A DNA stretch of 64,000 nucleotides from Serinus canaria (lineage: Eukaryota; Chordata; Aves; Passeriformes; Fringillidae): positions 21,772,765-21,836,764 of the forward strand of contig NC_066322.1 of the NCBI RefSeq assembly GCF_022539315.1. Reading direction: 5' to 3'. Shown here piece by piece: positions 1-11,304 of this stretch (its first letter is position 1; each line of letters begins with the position of its first letter). The notes beneath the pieces were generated by a model. That model ran no database searches. It was not told the origin of the DNA and saw nothing but the letters and a program-made list of their open reading frames with translations. A program made the position numbers and the translations under genes.

Positions 1-399
1 GGAGAAAACGTAATAATAATTAGTTTAAAAAAATAAAATAATAAAAGCTAGCTAAAGGATCTGTTACTGTTCTGGAGAGCTGGGGGCTTCTGACTGGAGA
101 GACTGGGACCTGGGGCGGTAGAATCAGTCGGGAAAGGATATAGTTTTGAATACAAAGAAAGCAAAAAGAAGTGCTATTTTCAGCAGTCCCTGGTTGCTTT
201 AAAGTTCCCAGTGCCTGTAGGTTGGATTTGGGACTGCTGCTTTCCGGAGCTCTGTCCAATTTGTTAAGAGACTAAAGCCAGCCCATTTTTGATAATTTAG
301 TAGGAGGAGTTCTCTCCCTTGAGCTGCCACTGATTTTTATTCAGACAACAAAGACCTGTCATACTCCTCTCAACCCCTAGTGATGGGCAAGCAGTGACA

Positions 400-900
400 A
401 ACATTACGGTCGGGGCTGTGGGTGGGGTGGGATTTATTACCTCCCCCAAACACGGAGTCCCGGGAGTTGGCGGCGACGGCGCCTGGCGAGGGGCAGGGTG
501 GCCCGCTCTCCCCCCCCGGGGCCCCGCTCCTCCCGGGCCGCGCCGCGGGAACCTCCGTTCGGCGGCAGCTCGGGCTGGCCCCGCCGTGCCTGGCTCCGCA
601 GCGAGAGCGGGAGAAGAAAGAGGAGCGCCGGTGCCGGGCAGCCGAGCCGGGCCGGAGCGGCCGGAGCGCTCCCCGGGCCCGCCGGGGGGTGCTGAGCCTG
701 GGGAGAGCCGCGGAGGCAGGGGCGACCCGCCAGTTCGAGCGCTTCCCGGGGCGCTGCCCGCTCTGCTGCCCCGCGGTGCCCCCGCCCGTAGTCACAGCAG
801 GATGCGGCCCCTCCGCGGGGCCGGTCCTGGCCGGGCGGGGACGCCCCGGCGGGACCCTCTCCCCTGCCCGCGGACTGCGAGCTATCATTGTGTGCAGGGG
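400..900. promoter_or_regulatory. CpG island 1
   Basis: Dense CpG and high GC set this block apart from the AT-rich flanks. It is the leftmost in the chain of islands and so the nearest to the inferred minus-strand LHX9. Open frames on both strands (up to 204 codons) translate to Arg/Pro/Gly-rich sequence without recognisable domains, so no coding exon is called. Confidence 0.75.
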
Positions 901-1769
901 AGCGGGCGATGCATTCCTTCCAGGCTAATCTCTCTGTCTGCTCTCCCTCCCCTCCGTTCCCCGTTTTCCTACTTACTTTTCACACCACTCTTCCTTGCCT
1001 TTCCCTGAAACAGCTGCTGGCTGTTTCCTGACACCTCGATCCCTACCGAAGGATCTTCCTGGCGGCAGTCCTGCGCTCCCCGCTCCCTGGGGAACACTCC
1101 ACACCAACCCCTAGCGCGACTAGTGAAAGAAGTACCCCAGCCCCCACTTCCTTTCCAAAGCATCCCAGAGACATCCTCAGGGGCTCCTCGAGTCACCTCT
1201 TCCATGTAACCCAAGATTCAGGCAGCAAGTTTCCTCCCCTCTCTTTCCCCCTAAGTAGCTAAAATTAATGTTATTTGCAGATTGAATGTTGTTACATTCC
1301 TCCGAGTGCCAGAATACAGCTCATAAAACACAATTTCACACAAAGATGAAGTCAATCAAGTGAAATAAGCCGGGATTTTTTTTCTGTGTTGGCACACTAG
1401 ACCCTGGACAGCAGGGCTGCTATTTACTGTAAGTAATGTAATTAGCCCTTTTGGATGGGAATCAATGTGTTGTATATATGTGTGTGTTTTAATAAGAGAG
1501 TAATAGCTATAAAACCAACGAGTCTCAAAAAGGGCTGAGGGAATCTCCTTTAAAAAGGGCAGATCCCTCCAGAAGCCGTAGTCTTCTGCAGAGCACTCCT
1601 GGACTGGAAGAAAAAAAAAAATATCTGTGTGTGGGGAAGGAGGAGGAAAAGATAAGCTTTCCTTGGAGAAAACAAGTCAATTAGCACAACAAGACATCAG
1701 GAAAAATAAACAAGGTGATTCAATCCGGGATACGGGAGCTATTCGCTCGAGATCCCCAATCTTCCTCCA

Positions 1770-2070
1770 CCTCCTCCTTCCCGTCGCCTCTCCGCGACGC
1801 CGGCTGCCCGGGGAGACCGGCGGAGGTGCTTCCCTGTGGCCCGCAGCCCCGCCGGGCAACGGGAGAGCGGCCGGCACCCCCGCGGGGCTGCGTGGCCCGG
1901 GCCAGCCCTGTTGCGGGGCCGGTGGCTTTGTCGAGCGGCCCGGGAGGAGGGAAGGGAAGCGAAGGGAAGGGAGGGGCGGCGGCGCTGCGGGCGGGGGCGA
2001 ACCCCTGTGCGGGAGGGCTCGCCCTGCGCCCGGCAGGTACCGCCAGCTTGCGCTCGCCTGGCTCGGAGAA
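1770..2070. promoter_or_regulatory. CpG island 2
   Basis: GC-rich block with many CpGs and a purine-rich tract (aagggaagggagggg-type) near 1950-1980. It is followed at once by AT-rich sequence. A TATAAAA motif on the + strand lies about 250 bases to the left (1509-1515). No exon is recognised. Confidence 0.7.
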
Positions 2071-2329
2071 TCGCAGCGATGGCTGTCGACAGAGGTCAAA
2101 AAATCTCCCTTAGAGACGAGTTTGTTTCTAATCATTGCAATATAGTCTTTGCGCTCTACAAGCACGTTCAGGGTTTGTTCTGGGTGTTTTCCCCTTCGAA
2201 GGAAATTTTTCCGTATTCTTCTCCAGTTATGTTGTCGGGGTAACTCACCCTGCCCCTGTTTGACGTTGCATGTGCTCTCCTGGAAATGGTCTGCATTTCC
2301 CGTGGCGTTCGGGTTGCCAAAGATACCCC

Positions 2330-2670
2330 GGTGTGTGCCAGGCAGGAACCTCGCCGACCCCCGCCCGCCCGGGCCGGCCCCGCAGAGCCCTCTCGGAAGA
2401 GCCGCCGCCGTCCCACTGTGACCGTGTCCCTGCCGGGCTGAGGACCGTCAAACTCATCGTGCCCGCCGGGAGCAGGGAAGGGTCTGAGGCAAGTCCCCGG
2501 CTGCCTCTGGGCCCAGCCCCATCGGAAGCTAAAGTAGGATCCTGCGCCCCCCAAGCAGGTTGTGCCCCCTCCTCGGGTGCCTCGGGTGCGGGCACGGCTG
2601 CCCTCTCCCCCCATATATCTCGCGTTTGCTGTCTCGGGTTCGCCGAAACGCTGTGCAGGTGCGGCGTCAA
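2330..2670. promoter_or_regulatory. CpG island 3
   Basis: A second GC-rich peak separated from island 2 by about 250 bases of ordinary sequence. Open frames exist on both strands, but none encodes a motif I recognise. Confidence 0.65.
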
Positions 2671-3479
2671 AGCATCCAAGGCAGAGACACGGAAAATATT
2701 GCTTGCTAAATTCCCGTCTCTACCTTAGCTCGACGGCGCCGTTAGGAGTAATTGGGCAGACTCATAACAAAACTCAGAAATGGCTGAGCCTCCTCCGGTT
2801 AGACACACTTAATTAATTAGAGGGTCCTTTCTTTCTGCTCCATCAGGTACGGTTAAGGATACGCTACTAGCTACTGCTGCTCCAGTAAAGGAGGACAGGG
2901 GTTTCCAAGGCGTTTTCTGATTAACATCCTAATGCTGGCAGACCACTTCTTACCTAAAGGGACACTAAAAGTTTGTTGCTAGCATCAAACGTGACTTCTC
3001 CGTTTCCAAAAGGCCTGTAGGAGATCAAGGTAAATCTATTTCAATGTTCCTGAGATCTCATTCCTCGCTGTGAACTGGAACTCCGCTGCTCTAAGGCAGG
3101 CTGGTAGCGAGAGGTTGCCATTATAGCACGAGGGATTCCGTACAGTTTTGCTGGTTTGCTTGGGGGGTGGGGGAGAGAAAAGCTCACAAAGAACACGACA
3201 GGGAACCTAAAATCCAAATCTACGAGCCTGGCCCTCATGAATCCATCGGCATTAGCACTTTGCCTGTGAACGACAGTTTCTCATCGCAGGGCGCTTTTAT
3301 CTCTTTTTGCAGTAGCATTTGAGAAAGAATTTCTGATGTGCAATATTCAGAATATTTTAGTAACGTGACAGGCGCTCTCGGTCTTTTCCTCTCTGTAAGG
3401 CTCTACCCGAACTCCCCGACCTAATGGGGGGCTGATGGGGAGAATGAGGGATGCATCGCTGTGGAGGTTTCCGCAGGTA

Positions 3480-3950
3480 CAGTGTTTGCCTGCCCACGCA
3501 GGGCTGGAGAGCTCCCGGACATCCCGCTGGCCGGCTGCAGCCCCTGCCCGCAGCTCCGCGGGCGCTGCCCGGAGCCCCTTCCACCTTCGCAATTAGCGTG
3601 TGCCCTGGGAAGGTTTCAGCGTGCGGTCCCAGGGATCCGCTCTGCCACCGAGCCCGCGTTCTCCCTGGCCACGGGCTACGGGCTAAAGCCTATCACAGCG
3701 TGAACGATCTTGTATTTAGTTCGGGGGATTTAGGACAAGGTCTATATGCAAATTAATAATTGACCAACAGTAATTAGGAGAAGGGGGAGGGTGTTCAGGC
3801 GGGGGGTGGGGGTGGGGAGGAGGAGGTGTTCTTTGAAGAGAAGTGGTTTGGATTTCGCCTGCCGCATTTGAGGCCGTGGTGTGTCCGGCTGCAGGCGCGG
3901 GGCACTGCCCGGGCCAGCCGCCTCCCGCCCCGCAGGGCACCAGAGCTTCA
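3480..3950. promoter_or_regulatory. CpG-rich pair flanking an AT-rich homeodomain-site cluster
   Basis: Two GC-rich stretches (about 3490-3680 and 3860-3950) enclose an AT-rich core. The core holds an octamer ATGCAAAT (3746-3753), AATTAATAATT (3751-3761) and TAATTA (3771-3776). A run of G-tracts follows at 3783-3826. The layout suggests a regulatory element rather than an exon. Confidence 0.5.
3783..3826 (+). other. G-tract cluster, potential G-quadruplex
   Basis: Consecutive runs of three to six G separated by short loops (GGGGG, GGG, GGGGGG, GGGGG, GGGG) meet the usual G4 pattern on the + strand. Formation in vivo is not shown. Confidence 0.55.
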
Positions 3951-5879
3951 CACCCTCTCCGTCAGCACCTGAACTTTTCAAGACACTTCCAGTTTAATCA
4001 TTTCCAGAAATTTAAAGCGAGTAGTAATAACAGCAACAGGATTACGATCCTGTTGCCTGCAAGTCGGGTGGTTAAAGCCAGGTCTATTTTTAAATCCTAA
4101 CGCTATTTTCTGCTCTACGAGCTTGTGGTGGAGTGCAGTGCTATTAATGATCAGTCTCATCTGTTTGTAAAGTCCGCGGGAACTGCAACCAATCTAGACA
4201 CAAAGAAGGGAAATCTGAATAGAATTACATCTCTTGGTGGTGGCACCAAATGTAGCTAATATAGTTTTCAGTATTCAAATAGGTTGCGGTTTATTTTATC
4301 TCAATTTCAAAAATTATTTTTTATTTTAAAATACATTATTTAAAATTCCACTTCGGAGTCAGATACAACGTATTTTACCATCACCATCTTTCTCCTCCCT
4401 TGAGTCCTCTCGAGTGTTCCGTAACGGATCGCTGTGCTAGGGACATGTTAAAGCCGGTGCATGGCAGCCAGACGCGGGCACCAGCCCCTCTCCTCCCCTG
4501 CCAGGCTGCGCTGGGCTGGCGCTGCGAGAGACACAAGCGCAGGGTGTCTTTAACCGAAACCGGCATCGGATTAAAACTCCCCAAACCTCCAATGTGCTTG
4601 TAGCTCCCGGTAATCTGAAAACATGTCAATTAAGACACGTATTCATCTGCTTAGGGAGATGATATTTAAATAAGAAACAACTAGGTGTTTTGCACAGTAA
4701 TCCCAAACACATATCTTCCATAGCCAAGCGCTGTGACTGACCACAAACAAGTGATCACACAGCCAGAAGAAAGCAAGAGAGGCAGATTATTGTCTAACAT
4801 GAAACTGTTCACTGCCTAGGACCTCAGCACTGTCAGCTCCATAGTTGTCTGGTATTAGCTGTAATCGTATTTGCACTCCGCTTGTAATTAAGCCATTGGA
4901 AATTATCATATTTTGCTGCTTTTGAAAAGGAATACCTTACAGACTGGATTACAGACAGGTGAAAGAAGCCATTCCATTAAAAAAGAAAAAATTAAAAGAA
5001 GCACAAAAGAAGGGGCTTTTTTTTTTTTTTTAATTGAGCTGAAAGGCTCAGGCTTCCCAAGCTGAGCTATATTTCTAGATTAAAACATAGATGCATGAAA
5101 TGTTATCTGCGAATACACCTGGGGAAAGTGCCGTTCTGTGTTGTCAAAAAAAAAAATCCCAACCAAAAACAACACCACTACGCCAAAGAAACACCCTGCA
5201 AATTACATCCGTGAGGTCCAAATAGCTGCATTGCTAGCAAAGACTCATGCAGGAGCTTACCTTGAGACCTTAGAAGCTTCTTCCAAAATTGTACTCTCCT
5301 TAATGAGTGATGAGGGATGGGTTTTGAATGGAGAAGAGACACAATGATCTAGCCAGTAGATGGAGGTTGTTCCTTGCTCCTAGCAGAGGATCCCTATGTT
5401 AATTAAAATAAACAAGCTGCTTGGTGGAAAGATTTTTTTTTCCTCCCTTCTCTCCCTCTCTCTTCCCGCCCTCTGCATAGCCTCTGATACAGAACTGACG
5501 TGAATTTCTAACCTCTGACCTTTCGCCAATATGCACTGATACCTGCCTTTTATTTTCTGTTTGTTTCGAAATATTTCCGAAAACAAAACAAATAAATAAA
5601 GAAGAAGCCTGAATGGTAGGAAAAAAAAATAAATCCCACCTCTCGATTTTGGCTGGTTTGCTGGATTTTCTTGATTAGCTGTCTCAGCTCCTCAGTAATC
5701 AGGTGAGGTGTTAATGGGGAGCTGGTTGTAAATAAAACTAATAAAGCAAAGAACATATTAGGAAATTAAAAAAAGGCGAGGACCGAGAGGCTGTTAAAAA
5801 TATTGTAGCGAGCTGAGCGTTTCCCCATCACGTCGTTTTTTTCGTTCTGTGCTTATTCACAGCTGAGCAGCAAACCCCG

Positions 5880-6180
5880 GGTTGTTGCCATCTCTCCACA
5901 TTTTTTTTTCAAATCGCATTGAACCAACCATGGACTGCATCAACCCTTCCCACTTTCATAAAAAGCCTCTCAAATGGAGTCGCTAAACAGCAAACTTCAG
6001 CCTGATCTGATGTGATATGATATACGGATTCATGGAGCAACCTCGCTTTGCCAAACCCGATGAAACTGTGAGTTGTCATGCAATACTACGCAGTCAAACC
6101 TGGGATAATTGTAAAAGTGAACCCAATTTAACCCATTAGAATAAAATCAGATGCCAAGATGAATCGGAATCATTGCTTCT
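5880..6180. promoter_or_regulatory. Candidate conserved non-coding block with two tiny ORFs
   Basis: A complex, low-repeat, moderately AT-rich block between CpG islands. It contains two small + strand frames: one of 18 codons from a Kozak-good ATG at 5930 (MDCINPSHFHKK...), and one of 35 codons from 6032 to a TAG at 6137 (MEQPRFAKPDETVSCHAILR...). I recognise neither. The block resembles a conserved element near a developmental gene, and the frames may be chance. Confidence 0.3.
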
Positions 6181-6249
6181 TAGGTGACAGTACTGATGAC
6201 AATTGATCCACAGGCTCAAAACAATAGAAGAATATAGGGTCGGGAGTAA

Positions 6250-6940
6250 TTTCTCGTGCTTCCTCCCAGGGGGAAGCGGGGAGCCGACGGGGAGGCAGGA
6301 GCCGGCTCCCGGCCGGGCTGCGGACGGGCTGCGGCCGCGCCTCCCGCCTGCCCCGGCGGAGCGGCTCTCTCAGGAGGGAGCTCACTGCGAGGACCCTGTG
6401 GCCGGGCAGCTGTTTCTGCAGCAGCCACACGAGATGACTTCTCGCTTTGGCTTTGTTTGCCCGTTCCTCTTAACTCCTGAGACAGTTTCTGTCCTTCTCC
6501 CCCGAGCCATGTGACCCTCAGGTCTACGTGGCCAGCTTGGTAATCTATCTGAAAAAAAACCAAAAGGCAATGGACGCTAATGATCGTCCTTGGAGTTTGT
6601 CAGCGGAGCCCCGGCGGCGAGCGGAGGAAGCAGGGCGGACTCGGCTTCCCGCCGGGGTGCGCACCGGCGGGTGGGAGTCCGCCCGTGAGCTTTGGGCAGA
6701 GCGGCGGGTCCCAGTATGCTCAGGCTCTGCCGGCGGGCCGGCAGCTCGGCAGCAGCCGGGAACAGCGCGGTGGCACCGGGAGCATCTCTCCCCGCCCCGG
6801 CTCCGTCCCGGCCAGCGGGGGGAGGCCCCGCTCCCGCCCTCCCGCGGACAGGGCTGGGGGACCGTGGGCAGCCCGGGCGCCGCGGCGGGTCGTGCCCGTG
6901 GTCCCCGTGAACGCGGGCGGGCAGCAAAGGGCACATCCCA
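6250..6940. promoter_or_regulatory. CpG island 4 (two peaks)
   Basis: GC- and CpG-rich peaks at about 6250-6410 and 6600-6940, separated by roughly 190 bases of mixed sequence. Frames of up to 177 codons are open in several phases on both strands at once, which is typical of GC-rich non-coding DNA. No domain is recognised. Confidence 0.7.
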
Positions 6941-6991
6941 CGCAACAGCAGCGGCTCACCTGGAGAAACCGGCCAGGGACGTGGGTCAGGG

Positions 6992-7030
6992 TTGTGTGTG
7001 TGTGTGTGTATGTGTGTGTGTGTTCGTGTG
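6992..7030 (+). repeat. (TG)n microsatellite
   Basis: About 19 TG units with single interruptions (a TATG near 7010 and a TTCG near 7023). It borders the right side of CpG island 4. Confidence 0.95.
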
Positions 7031-7429
7031 GGTACTGATGGTGGAGAACCTAAAAGCCTAGTATGTCTCTGCAGGAGGAGTGGATTTGGGGCAGGGACCA
7101 TGAGCTTTCATCACGCAGGGCTTGCTGTGCCAGCTCCGGGGCCATTGCAAACCCGTCTTGCTCCCGTGGTTCGGATGGCGAGAGCTTTTAGAATAAGGTT
7201 TCGTTAAATCCGCTGGCGACCAGGAAGTTTAAAGGCATCCCGAGCAAAAGCGGGAGCAACTCCGAGGCAGGGGTAGCTGAATCCGTCTGTTTGTGCGTGC
7301 CGGGAAGCGGCCTTCATGGGACTTGCTGTCTTCTTAACCTCCCTGAGAGAGCAGCCGCCATCTGCGCCAAGGTACAACAATAAGAATTATTAGTATCATA
7401 ATCACTACGGTTGCTGTCGCTGCGACTTT

Positions 7430-7880
7430 GAGGGAGAAGCCCAGCCGGGCTCCGGCTCTGGCCCGCTGGACGCCCCAGCCGCGGACTCTGCCCCGTTCCT
7501 CCTGTTACTCTCTAAATCGCCTAAAATATATTTTTTCCCCCAATTACCAGCGCTCTGATGGGAGCAAGAGGCAGAGGAATATGCAAGGCTCATAATAAGC
7601 CACCTGCTGCGTCGTGCCTAACTAATGTTATGCTTTATTTCATTACTGCTGCTGCGGCAGCAGCACCGGCCCGTGCCTTACCAATTCCCCACCCAGCACG
7701 GACAGCCGGGACAGGACCCAGCACGCTGCGGGGCCGGTGCTCGCTCAGCGACAGGGACCGACGCTCGGTTGCTGCGCACGGAACGCGGAGCCACGGGCGG
7801 TACCTCGGCACGGGCCCGGGTCCCGCCCGCTGCTGCAGGGCGCGCCGCCCGCTCGGTCCCTCCAGAGCTGTCTCTCCCCG
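7430..7880. promoter_or_regulatory. CpG island 5 (two peaks)
   Basis: A small GC-rich peak at 7430-7500 and a stronger one at 7660-7870. A TATAAA motif lies at 7925-7930 on the + strand just right of it, followed by a block that looks conserved (7900-8060). I recognise no exon. Confidence 0.6.
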
Positions 7881-7899
7881 CAATGACCCCCCTCTCCAC

Positions 7900-8060
7900 C
7901 TATTTGCATGCCCACGCGAATCTGTATAAACAGCAGTAATGGCCTCATACATTACATCAGTATTTGTTAGCACAACCATTCCGAGTCATTTCAGATATTT
8001 GGACTCGGTCTATTCAATGTAACTTCAACCTATTGACTTGCCAGACGAGATGTTCATGTG
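7900..8060. promoter_or_regulatory. Candidate conserved non-coding element
   Basis: The sequence right of CpG island 5 has high word complexity, a TATAAA (7925-7930), and words such as 'ttacatcagtatttgtt' and 'tattgacttgcc'. No coding frame is visible. The call rests on visual resemblance to vertebrate developmental enhancers. Confidence 0.25.
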
Positions 8061-8226
8061 GACCCAGTTGCTAAAGCCATGAAAACAGACTTCAGCTCTA
8101 AACTGTGCTACTCTCCCATCTGACGGATGTTAACACACAAATGAAATCCATTTGGATGTTTTTTGTTACCAGAAGGCTGCGCTGACGTTCAAATGATCTA
8201 AATCTTAGCATCTGGAAGCCTGTACA

Positions 8227-8229
<3 letters not shown>

Positions 8230-8257
<28 letters not shown>
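8230..8257 (+). repeat. Poly-T run
   Basis: 28 T in a row. It could be the poly-A tail of a minus-strand retrocopy, but the adjoining sequence to its left shows no gene-like match and no target-site duplication was found. Confidence 0.95.
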
Positions 8258-8369
8258 GGAATTGGTTTCAAGACATTTCGTTCAACCCAAACTGAGAGAG
8301 CATCAAAATGGGACACCAGGAAACTGACAATAGCTTCCCATCTAAATGAAACTGTTTCATTTCAAAGCA

Positions 8370-8397
8370 CCAAAAATAAAATAAATAAATAAATAAA
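8370..8397 (+). repeat. (AAAT)n microsatellite
   Basis: Several AAAT units, slightly imperfect at the left end. Confidence 0.9.
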
Positions 8398-8589
8398 CCC
8401 CCTAAGCCTTTCCATTTACTTCAGTCCCTCCGGGTTACCCCAAACCCTCCCAGCCAAGGTCCATCATGGAGCTGCTGCGAGGCACCGGGATGTCCCGAAG
8501 GCCACCACGGCCTGCGAGTCCCCCCGCTGGCAGAGTGCTCGGCGGGGACAGCAGACCAGCTTCATCTCAGGAATACCTTTAGGGCTGGG

Positions 8590-8760
8590 GATTCATTTAG
8601 TGTTTTCTAGGCGCAGCAATTCATCGACACTATGATAGAACATGTTGTGTGAGTGCCATTCAGCCTTAATGAAGATCTGTAGAAGAAGTCGTGCGAGACA
8701 ATAAATACAGCGGTCCGGATGTCGGTGACTTTAGCAGGAAATAAAGGAGGGCTCCGTGTT
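8590..8760. promoter_or_regulatory. Candidate conserved non-coding element
   Basis: A CpG-retaining, balanced-composition block ('caattcatcgacactatgat', 'gtcgtgcgagacaataaata', 'gtccggatgtcggtgac') lies within otherwise AT-rich flank and has no open frame of note. It is inferred to be regulatory from composition and location. Confidence 0.25.
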
Positions 8761-9049
8761 AATGAAACAAAGATGTGGGAGCTCCTGGCAAGGGCCTCGA
8801 ATGTACAGGAGTGCTCAGTACCTCCTGGGTGCTCATGAATATCTGTGGTGTGCTTTACACTTCGTATTATGCTTGCAAACCGAATTCTTTTGTCTTTCTA
8901 AGGTTTTTACAAACTTGGATGCCAAACAGACCAATGTTCAATCAAATAAAAAGAATTTAAATTATTCAGGAACCCAAGCGATTCTATGGAGCCTTTCTTT
9001 CTCCCATCCCCCACCTCAGTGCCGGGGATTTAATCCGGTAGCAAGTGTG

Positions 9050-9390
9050 TCAGGGAGCCGCTTCGGCCCTGCCCCAAGGCGGCGGGATCATCCCCCTTGG
9101 GCCGGAGGGCCCGGAGACCCGCGGCGGAACCGCGCAGCCCGGCCCAGCCCGGCGGCGGCGGCTTCCTCGCCTGCCCCTCGGGAGGGCTCCGGGGCCGGGC
9201 CCCGCTCTGGTGCCTAGGCATGGCCGAGCTCGCTGTGCAGAGGCGTCGGAGCATCCTCCGGAGCAGTCGAAGGGGATGGGCTTATCCCAAAGGGCGGATT
9301 TTCCCGGTACGCGGCGGGAGCGCTCCGCCACCCCGGTCATCCGCCTGTGCCGGTGAGGAGCGACAGCCGGCCCCGGCCGTGCTCACAGTG
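9050..9390. promoter_or_regulatory. CpG island 6
   Basis: Strong CpG density between AT-rich sequence on the left and a CA-rich minisatellite that begins directly at its right edge. Both strands are open but without known motifs. Confidence 0.7.
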
Positions 9391-9650
9391 CACACACAGC
9401 ACATAGAGCACACACACAGAGCACACAGAACACACAGCACAGAGCACAGCAACACACTCACAGAGCACACAGAACACACACTACAGCACACAGAGCACAC
9501 ACGCAGAGCACACTGAACACACAACACAGAGCACAGAAACACACAAAGAGCACAGAGCACAGCAACACACACCACGGCACGCAGAGCACACAGCAATACA
9601 GAGCAAACACCACACTCCACAGCACACAACACCCAGCGCAACACACAACG
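9389..9650 (+). repeat. CA/GAGCACA-rich imperfect minisatellite
   Basis: About 260 bases built from variants of CACACAGAGCACACAG, with units such as 'agagcacac', 'agaacacac' and 'agcaacac' repeated many times. Composition is almost only A, C and G on the + strand. Because the unit has few stops, both strands stay open; on the minus strand this yields a cysteine-rich frame that I regard as an artefact. Confidence 0.92.
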
Positions 9651-11200
9651 CTGTCTGTCCCTGCCGCCCGCACTTTTCAATAGTCTAAACTCCTGGGTAC
9701 CAACGATGTTTGGCCATCATGTTGCTTACATCATTACAAAAGTAATGTTAGATACACCTGTGGGATTTACAGATCCCATATGCTCACTTTCTTAGTTTAT
9801 TTTAAAGGGAAAATAATTGTATTATGGGATTGTAGCCTGTTACTTGTAGCATAAACGAAAGTGAAAGGGGTTCAGTGATGCACTGTTGAAAATACACGTT
9901 TAAATATGGTTCAGTTTGTGGTTTATGACAATTAAAACACATTCACTGGGGAACTTGGATCAGGTGCAGCAAATGACAGTGTTCTATCTGTGGAAGCCAC
10001 AAAGAGATGACTGGCTTCAGTTTTGCAGCCAATCTCATAGAATGAAAAAAGCTAATAGTCACCTATTAAAAAAAAAAAAAAGGAGAAAAAAAGAGTTGAA
10101 ACACTTTTTTTGGGACTCATTTTTGCATTAGCTTGCTCCTATGAACGCTGCAGAAGAAATAAAACAAGTCCTTATTGCATTACTTGGTAATCAGTATGGA
10201 AAAGCCCAACCCTGTTTATGGTTAACAAGAATTGTTAATGATATATAAATCATTTGATCTATCGTGCCCTCCAGTCTTAAAGGATAATAATGGCAACCCC
10301 AAGCAAATGGTCCTAATTAGTGTCCAAGAAACCACTTCCTAAATGTATCCTTCCAACTCATTCCAGTTTGACTGTCCAGAACAATCTTTTGTTCTTAGAT
10401 CCCTTTATTTTGTGTGTAACTGCAAAAATGCTCTGCATACGGGCGCTTCAAAAATAGTTTATTTCAGGGTACAGTCCAGCACTGGGGCAGGAGGAAGGAC
10501 GAGGTGATCCCAGTCTCTTGCTGTTGCCTGTAAATCGGTCCCAATCATTTGAAATTACATTTTCCCAAGCCTTGCCTCCTGACAAGTCTCCTTAGAGAAG
10601 TACCAAATGGGAATTAATCAAAAAATCGAGTCACTGCCGCCACTCGGTCTGCAACACAAACTTTGAAAAGCCCAACCCAAAACCGGATCCAGGAGCAAAC
10701 CGTGCATATTCGAGCTGCCTGTCACATATTTTCACCCACTCTCTCCACAGTTTCCAAGTGTGATCTGTAAGTTAAACGCACTGTGGTATAGCCATAGATG
10801 CCACACCTCATGTGGTACCCAGGTGAAGGTTCAGGCACACCCTGGAGGAGGAACAGAGCTTGGCCACTGGGTATTGTGGCCTTGTTCTTGTGAAAGCAGC
10901 ACAACTCTCACTGTTTGCTCCCTCAGGAGGCCTCTTTCTCGGATGTTCAAAATATAAGCTGCCATTTCTCATTAGCTGGAGAACCAGATCCTGTTGCTTC
11001 ATGAATATAATCCACTCTTCCACCCAGTCCAGCATCTTCTGCCACTTTTCTATCCCGTAACTACTCTATCACAAAACATCATTCCTCAAGTTTGAAACAC
11101 AGTGCTGAAAAGCTGAACTACATTGTACACATAACAAATCTTGGTTCCTTGCATCTTGTTCTTGGTTTGGTGTGGTGATGTGAGGTTTTTTCTGGTTCTC

Positions 11201-11304
11201 TTTTTTTTTTTTTTTTTTCCTTTTGTGTGTGTGTGTGGGGGGGGGAGTTGTTTTTTTTTTTTTTTTTTTGGTTTTTTTTTTTTTTTTTTTTTTTTTTTAT
11301 TTAT
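11201..11304 (+). repeat. Poly-T / TG / poly-G low-complexity tract
   Basis: 18 T, then CC and TTTT, a (GT)n stretch, a run of nine G, then 19 T, GG and 27 T, ending in TTATTTAT-like sequence. Three homopolymer tracts in about 100 bases make assembly error likely here. Confidence 0.93.

Noticed and set aside
370..1008. Overlapping frames of 172-204 codons on both strands in CpG island 1, checked as LHX9 exon 1
   Set aside because: No LIM-domain Cys/His pattern and no residues resembling the LHX9 N-terminus appear. All phases are open because of base composition.
8230..8257. Poly-T as the tail of a processed pseudogene
   Set aside because: No gene-like sequence lies next to it on the side expected for a minus-strand retrocopy, and no target-site duplication was found.
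9282..9680. Cysteine-rich 132-codon minus-strand frame, which could suggest a small secreted protein
   Set aside because: It is the translation of the CA/GAGCACA tandem repeat; the cysteines come from TGT/TGC in the repeat unit and there is no promoter, signal peptide or disulfide pattern.
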